Shown: in pieces, positions 59,579 through 64,000 of the stretch
Layout of the letters: each line of letters begins with the position of its first letter
How positions within the stretch are numbered: position 1 is the first letter of the stretch
Source of the DNA: Falsiroseomonas algicola
GTDB lineage: Bacteria > Pseudomonadota > Alphaproteobacteria > Acetobacterales > Acetobacteraceae
Assembly: GCF_011040385.1 (NCBI RefSeq)
Contig: NZ_JAAIKB010000005.1
Coordinates: 62,001-126,000, forward strand
DNA length: 64,000 nt
Direction of reading: 5' to 3'
Notes under the pieces: generated by a model
Database searches by the model: none
What the model was told of the DNA's origin: nothing
The model's input: the letters and a program-made list of their open reading frames with translations, nothing else
Program-made: the position numbers and the translations under genes

Positions 59579-60591
59579 TGGCCGCGCGGGGGCTCTATCT
59601 CCGGGTCGGCGTGCTGGCCATCGCGGGCATCGTGCTGGCGGTGGGTTTCATCGTCTTCTTCGCCGGCGGGCGGGGGCTGCAGGCGACCGAGGTGTTCGAG
59701 ACCTATATCGAGGAATCGGTGCAGGGCCTCGATGTCGGCGCGCCGGTGCGCTACCGCGGCGTGCCGGTCGGCCGCGTGACGCAGATCGGCCTGGTCTCCG
59801 CGGAGTACCGAAGGCCGCAGGGCGTCGCCTATGGCGAGGGGTTCCAGCAGGTCTTCGTGCGCTTCGGCATCGACCCCCAGCTGATCGGGGAGGCGCCGTC
59901 CCTGCAGGACGCCGTTCGGCTCGGCCTCAGGGCCCGCATCCGCGCCCAGGGCATCACCGGCGTGAACTACGTGGAGCTGGATTTCGCCAATCCGCAGCGC
60001 TACCCGGTGCCGGACCTGCCCTGGCAGCCGCGCAACCCGGTGCTGCCGGCCATCCCCTCCACCGTCGCGCAGGTGACGAGTGCCGCGGAATTCATGGTCC
60101 AGCGCCTGCAGGGCCTGCCGATCGAACAGATGGCGGCCGACCTCGCGGCGCTGCTGGCCAACCTCAACCGGCAGACCGGGGATGGCGATGCGGCGACGGC
60201 GCTGCGGGAGTTCGCGCGGTCCATGACGCTGGTGCGCGGCGCGCTGGAGGAGAGCGACCTGGCCGGGGCGCTGGGTGAACTGCGCGCCGCGGCGACGGAT
60301 GCGCGCAACCTGCTGGCCGGGCCGGAACTGCGCGGCGCGGTGGCGAATGCCAGCGCCGCGGCGGCGGAACTGCGGCGCAGCGCCCAGCGCCTGCCCGGCG
60401 CGGTGGAGGGGATGGAACGGACGATGCGCGCGGCGCGGGAGACCACGGTGGACGTACAGGCCGAATTGCTGCCGATCCTGATCGACCTTCGGGCCACCAC
60501 GGCGAGCCTGCGGGCGATGGCGGACCAGCTCCGTGCCTCGCCCTCCCAGGCGCTGTTCGGCGCACCGCCGACCCCGGACCGCCGGCGATGA
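59578..60591 (+). CDS. mlaD: MlaD-type MCE-domain protein
   Basis: 337 aa. One N-terminal membrane helix (VGVLAIAGIVLAVGFIVFFA), a single MCE domain (EESVQGLDVGAPVRYRGVPV, GRVTQI, ARIRAQGITGVNYVELDF) and a long Ala-rich helical C-terminus (about 170-330) that could form a tunnel or needle across the periplasm, much longer than in E. coli MlaD. Overlaps the next gene by four bases. Confidence 0.92.
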   Translation: MAARGLYLRVGVLAIAGIVLAVGFIVFFAGGRGLQATEVFETYIEESVQGLDVGAPVRYRGVPVGRVTQIGLVSAEYRRPQGVAYGEGFQQVFVRFGIDPQLIGEAPSLQDAVRLGLRARIRAQGITGVNYVELDFANPQRYPVPDLPWQPRNPVLPAIPSTVAQVTSAAEFMVQRLQGLPIEQMAADLAALLANLNRQTGDGDAATALREFARSMTLVRGALEESDLAGALGELRAAATDARNLLAGPELRGAVANASAAAAELRRSAQRLPGAVEGMERTMRAARETTVDVQAELLPILIDLRATTASLRAMADQLRASPSQALFGAPPTPDRRR

Positions 60592-61187
60592 GGCGGCGGG
60601 CCTTCATCCTCGCCGCGCCCGTGGTCCTGGCGGGGTGCAGCATCCTGCCGGACCGGCCGAATGTGCCGGTGCGGCGCTATGCGCTCGGCCCGCGCCGGCC
60701 CTCCACGCTGGAGGCCCCGCGCGGCGCGCCGGTGCTGCTGCAAAGGCGGATGCGGGCGGTGCCGGGGTTGCAGGACCTCGGCCTCCGGCGCGCGCGGCCC
60801 GACGGGGCCTACGAATTCCTGCCCTATGAGGAATGGATCGCGTCGCCCGCCGACCTCGCCGATGCCGCGCTGCGCGCCTGGCTGCAGGCCAGCGGCCGCT
60901 TCTCAGCCGTGGTGCAGGCGGGCACCCGCGCCGATGCGGACCTCGTGCTGGAATCGCAGCTGACGGTGCTGGAAGCGGTGCCCCATGCCGGCGAGGCGCG
61001 GGCTGCCATCGCCGCGGTGCTGATGCGGGAGGAGCGGCTGTCGTCCCGCATCATCGGGACGCTGGAGGCGACCGGCAGCGCACCGCTCGCCGCCAATGCC
61101 TCGCCACCGCAGCAGGCCCAGGCGCTGGAAGCGGCGCTCGGCCGGGCCTTCGCCGACCTGGAGGCGCGACTTCCGGCCGGGCGCTGA
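60588..61187 (+). CDS. PqiC-like ABC transport auxiliary lipoprotein
   Basis: 199 aa. Lipobox in FILAAPVVLAGCSIL, then VRRYALGPRR and VLLQRRMRAVPGLQDLGLRR, with YEEWIASPADLADAALRAWL: the ABC-type transport auxiliary lipoprotein family (PqiC/YmbA), normally encoded after MCE genes. It would sit at the outer membrane end of the lipid pathway. Last gene of the operon. Confidence 0.85.
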   Translation: MRRRAFILAAPVVLAGCSILPDRPNVPVRRYALGPRRPSTLEAPRGAPVLLQRRMRAVPGLQDLGLRRARPDGAYEFLPYEEWIASPADLADAALRAWLQASGRFSAVVQAGTRADADLVLESQLTVLEAVPHAGEARAAIAAVLMREERLSSRIIGTLEATGSAPLAANASPPQQAQALEAALGRAFADLEARLPAGR

Positions 61188-61472
61188 ACGGTCTTGCCCC
61201 GGCCGCGTGAGATGAGTTCACGCCGGGCGGGCGGAATCTCGATTTCGGGACGTCCGCCCATCTCGCGTTAACGGTTTCCCCAGGAATCGCTGCGCAATCT
61301 CAGGACCGGAAACAGGACCCCGTCCTGTCTCCTTCCTGACGCAGCCAAGACGGCCCCAGGGCGATCCGCCAGCGCGGATTGTCAGGAGATGTATCGCGCC
61401 AGGAACTACACCAAAAAGTTGCGTTAACGGCCTTGATTGTCGTTAGCACAACTTTAACGTGCGGATCGGGCG
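61188..61472 (+). promoter_or_regulatory. Terminator and AT-rich promoter region before the DUF2939 gene
   Basis: A 7-bp hairpin (ACAGGAC-CCC-GTCCTGT, 61312-61328) followed by CTCCTTCC could end the Mla operon. GCGTTAACGG, with a palindromic core, occurs twice exactly (61265-61274, 61421-61430), and CGTTAG plus TTTAACG follow. AAAAAGTTG precedes the second copy. This looks like the promoter/operator of the next gene. Confidence 0.4.
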
Positions 61473-62165
61473 ATGAACACGCGGCGGCGGGCCATGATGT
61501 CGGACACGGAGTGGGACCAGGTCTGGAGCGACTACGATGCGCGCAACCCCGCGCCGGCGCCCCTGCCCACGCCCGTCCCCGCGCCGTTGCCGACGCGTCC
61601 CGCCTTCACCCGCGACAAGGCCCCGGCCCGGACTGGCGCTGGCCTGGCCGGACGTCTGGGCCGGGCCATGGCCGTGGCGGCGCTGCCGCTCCTGGCCCTG
61701 GCCTGGATCGCCACCCCCTATGCCACCGCCTGGAACCTGGCCACCGCGCTGGAGGGGCGGGACCATGCGACGCTGGCGCAGCACCTGGACCCCGTCGCGC
61801 TGCAGGGCGCCGTGCGCGCCGCCCTCAACCCGGCGGTGGCCGAAGGTGAGCAGGCCAACGCCTTCCTCGCCGCCATGGCGGATGACATCGCCGCCGGCTG
61901 GGCCTCCCCCTCAGCCCTCGCGGAAGTCGCGCGGGCTCGCGGCGTGCGTCCCGGCACCACGACGGAGGGCGTCCGCCGCGCCACGCCGGTCGGGCTGACG
62001 AAGTTCGAGATGCCGTTGCAGGGCGCGGCCTCCCCCATGACCCTGCAGTGGGAGTTGAAGCAGGAGGGCCTGGCGCCCCGCTGGCAGGTGACGGGCGTGC
62101 GGCTCGACCCCGCCGCGCCGGCCGCCAGCCCGGGCCCGGCGCTCCGCCTCAGCGCGATGCGCTGA
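61473..62165 (+). CDS. DUF2939 domain membrane protein
   Basis: 230 aa. A Pro-rich N-terminal stretch (APAPLPTPVPAPLPTRP) precedes a membrane helix (VAALPLLALAWIATPYA) and the DUF2939 pattern TAWNLATALEGRDHATLAQH with LDPVALQGAVRAAL. The C-terminal half is predicted periplasmic. Function unknown. Confidence 0.75.
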   Translation: MNTRRRAMMSDTEWDQVWSDYDARNPAPAPLPTPVPAPLPTRPAFTRDKAPARTGAGLAGRLGRAMAVAALPLLALAWIATPYATAWNLATALEGRDHATLAQHLDPVALQGAVRAALNPAVAEGEQANAFLAAMADDIAAGWASPSALAEVARARGVRPGTTTEGVRRATPVGLTKFEMPLQGAASPMTLQWELKQEGLAPRWQVTGVRLDPAAPAASPGPALRLSAMR

Positions 62166-62227
62166 CCATGGCGGGGCTGACCACGCCGCCGCCGCTCTGG
62201 CCCGCCTGGCTCAGCCGGATGCGCGGC

Positions 62228-62419
62228 TCAACCGGTGCCGCGCGCCAGGGCGATGGCCTGCCGCAGCACGGCCATGTCGCCGATCTGGTTGGCGAGGATC
62301 AGGGCGAGGCGCGCATCGAAGCGCCGCGCCGCTTCGGCATCCAGGCCGCGATGGGCTTCCATGATCAGGGCGAGGAAGCCGTCGGGGTCCTGCAGCCGGG
62401 GTGAGGTATCAAGGTTCAT
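62228..62419 (-). CDS. DUF2783 family small protein
   Basis: 63 aa helical protein (DGFLALIMEAHRGLDAEAAR, LALILANQIGDMAVLRQAIA). This family is typically encoded right after FAD-dependent aromatic monooxygenases, as here: its ATG overlaps the monooxygenase stop by four bases. It may be an accessory or stability subunit; the function is not established. Confidence 0.8.
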   Translation of the reverse strand: MNLDTSPRLQDPDGFLALIMEAHRGLDAEAARRFDARLALILANQIGDMAVLRQAIALARGTG

Positions 62420-64000
62420 GGTGACCTCCCCATCGCACGGTCGATCGCGGCGCTGACGGCTGCCTCATCCAGCGCGGCGAAGCGCGCCGCGATGTGCTGG
62501 TCCGGGCGGATCAGCACCGCGCCGCCAGGCGGCGCGCCGTAGCGCGCGGCGGCGAGGCCGCTGTGGTCCCAGAGCGCGCCGGGCGTCTCCTCCGCGGTGA
62601 CGAAGAGGCAGCGCAGCCCCGGCAGCGTCGGCGACCAGACGGCATCGAAGACCAGCAGGCAGAAATCCTGGCCGAGGTGGCGCAGCAGCCAGTCCGGCTG
62701 TCCATCCCGCATCACCGGCGCATCCGGCGCCGGGGTCCCAGGCACCGCGCCTGCGGGCCAATGGCCTGAATCCACGCTGTTGAGCGGGCTTTCCGCCAGC
62801 GTCGCGGGGCGGGAGAGCCTTCCCGAATTGACCAGCGGCCGCGCGAAGGCATGGTCCCGCGCGAGTTCCAGCACCGCATCCCGCCAGGCCCGCGCGGCCT
62901 CCGATTTCGGCGTGATGAAATCCGTGCTGCGGGTGGAGTTGAGGATGTTCTCGTCCGTCGCCGGGATGCGCTCGGCATCGTAGCTGTCGAGCAGTCGCTC
63001 CGGCGCCTCGCCCCGCAGCACGGCGGCGAGCTTCCAGGCGAGGTTGTCGGCATCCTGCACGCCGCCATTGCCGCCCCGCGCGCCGAAGGGGCTGACCTGA
63101 TGGGCGCTGTCGCCGGCGAAGATCACGCGGCCATGCCGGAATTGCTCGAGCCGCCGGCAGCGGAAGGTGTAGACGCTGACCCATTCGAGCTCGAAGGGCA
63201 CGTCGGGCCCGAGCATGGCGCGGACGCGGGGGATGACGCGGTCCGGTTGCTTCTCGGCCTCCGGGTCCGCATCCCAGCCCAGCTGGAAATCGATGCGCCA
63301 GACATCGTCGGGCTGCTTGTGCAGCAGCACGGATTGCCCGGGATGGAAGGGCGGGTCGAACCAGAACCAGCGCTCCGTCGGGAAGGCCACATCACCCCTG
63401 ATGACGACGTCGGCGATCAGGAAGCGGTCGCGGAAGACCTGGCCGGTGAAGGGCAGGCCCATCGCCTCCCGCAGCGGGGACCGCGCGCCATCGCAGGCCA
63501 GCAGCCACTCGGCGGTGAGGGTGTAGTCGCCGCCGGGCGTTTCGACGGAGAGCGCCACGCTGGCCGCGCCGGGCTCGATCGCGGCCACGCGATGCTTCCA
63601 GCGGAGATCGACGCCCGCCGCGACGCAGGCCTCCACCAGCCATTCCTCGACGTAGTACTGCTGGAGGTTCACGAAGGCCGGGTATTCATGGCCCTGCTCC
63701 GGCAGCAGGTCGAAGGCGTAGGCTTCCTGGTCGCGATGGAAGACGCGGCCGGTCTTCCAGGTCACGCCCTTGGCGCGGAGCCGTTCGCCGAGCCCGAGGC
63801 GGCCATAGATCTCGAGCGTCCGCTTGGCGAAGCAGATGGCGCGGCTGCCGGTGGAGACGGTGTCGTCATCATCCAGCACCGTCACCGCGACGCCGTGCCG
63901 CGCCAGGTCGAGCGCCAGCGTCAGCCCGACCAGGCCGGCGCCGACCACGACGACGCCGCGTGATTCCGGGCCGGCGGGCGGTGGCGGCGCGGCGTAGCGG
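62416..64000 (-). CDS. FAD-dependent aromatic-ring monooxygenase, N-terminus cut off
   Basis: About 527 codons are present and the frame is open to the window edge (upstream residues YAAPPPPAGPESRG), so the true start lies outside. FAD fold GAGLVGLTLALDLARHGVAV, DG motif LLACDGARSPLREAMGLPF and FAD-ribityl motif VIFAGDSAHQVSPFGARGGN place it in the PheA/MhpA-type flavoprotein hydroxylases acting on phenolic acids. A C-terminal thioredoxin-like tail (FCLLVFDAVWSP) follows. The exact substrate is unknown. Confidence 0.88.
   Translation of the reverse strand, partial: RYAAPPPPAGPESRGVVVVGAGLVGLTLALDLARHGVAVTVLDDDDTVSTGSRAICFAKRTLEIYGRLGLGERLRAKGVTWKTGRVFHRDQEAYAFDLLPEQGHEYPAFVNLQQYYVEEWLVEACVAAGVDLRWKHRVAAIEPGAASVALSVETPGGDYTLTAEWLLACDGARSPLREAMGLPFTGQVFRDRFLIADVVIRGDVAFPTERWFWFDPPFHPGQSVLLHKQPDDVWRIDFQLGWDADPEAEKQPDRVIPRVRAMLGPDVPFELEWVSVYTFRCRRLEQFRHGRVIFAGDSAHQVSPFGARGGNGGVQDADNLAWKLAAVLRGEAPERLLDSYDAERIPATDENILNSTRSTDFITPKSEAARAWRDAVLELARDHAFARPLVNSGRLSRPATLAESPLNSVDSGHWPAGAVPGTPAPDAPVMRDGQPDWLLRHLGQDFCLLVFDAVWSPTLPGLRCLFVTAEETPGALWDHSGLAAARYGAPPGGAVLIRPDQHIAARFAALDEAAVSAAIDRAMGRSP

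Overview
The window is about 70% G+C, densely packed with genes and has strong codon bias. It looks like chromosomal DNA of an alphaproteobacterium of the Acetobacteraceae (Roseomonas-like). The main clues are a fused cellulose synthase (BcsA+BcsB) followed by BcsC and BcsD with a CcpAx-like proline-rich protein, three separate Bug/TctC-type solute-binding proteins without TctAB, and DUF1127, DUF2783 and DUF2939 proteins. The family assignment is inference. No rRNA, tRNA, CRISPR array, prophage or insertion sequence was recognised.

Layout. 1-9999: the start of a lipoprotein on the minus strand at the edge, metF, a Bug solute-binding protein, a small membrane protein, a bile-acid/sodium-symporter-like transporter divergent from and overlapping a pentapeptide-repeat protein, then uvrD-prmA, a DUF1127 protein and an aminopeptidase P. 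10126-22552: a complete cellulose cluster (bcsZ, ccpAx-like gene, bcsQ, bcsAB fusion, bcsC, bcsD). 22619-26316 (minus): hyuA/hyuB. 26443-30896: a family 39 glycosyltransferase, an acyl-CoA synthetase-like enzyme and an MFS exporter. 30968-38028: a bacterial alpha-2-macroglobulin with pbpC. 38067-43681: a DUF29 protein, an RluA-type pseudouridine synthase, a PfkB kinase and a two-gene phosphorelay. 43852-51220: an aminotransferase, a SuyA/SuyB-like pair, a degenerate HD protein, an AI-2E family permease with a large extra C-terminus, and a Bug protein paired with a ComC/Ldh2-type dehydrogenase. The suy pair and the dehydrogenase together suggest sulfolactate use. 51233-55092: a thioredoxin-fold/2OG-oxygenase fusion, a SpoU RNA methyltransferase and a DarTG toxin-antitoxin pair. 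55168-61187: a third Bug protein, a flavin amine oxidase and an Mla-type lipid transport operon (STAS-MlaE, MlaF, MlaD, auxiliary lipoprotein). 61473-64000: a DUF2939 protein, then a DUF2783 protein and a FAD monooxygenase that runs off the window.

How the parts work together. The cellulose genes form one export machine: BcsQ at the membrane, c-di-GMP-gated BcsA fused to BcsB, a TPR/beta-barrel exit pore in BcsC, periplasmic BcsD and the BcsZ endoglucanase. The Mla operon would move phospholipid between membranes. Alpha-2-macroglobulin and PBP1C are a known periplasmic protection and wall-repair pair. DarTG is an ADP-ribosylation toxin-antitoxin module.

Notable non-coding structure: a 72-nt two-hairpin repeat occurs twice, each time between convergent genes, with compensatory stem changes and with stop codons at both ends. 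Several gene pairs overlap by exactly four bases at palindromic start or stop codons. Candidate inverted-repeat operators lie upstream of darT and of the aminopeptidase P gene.
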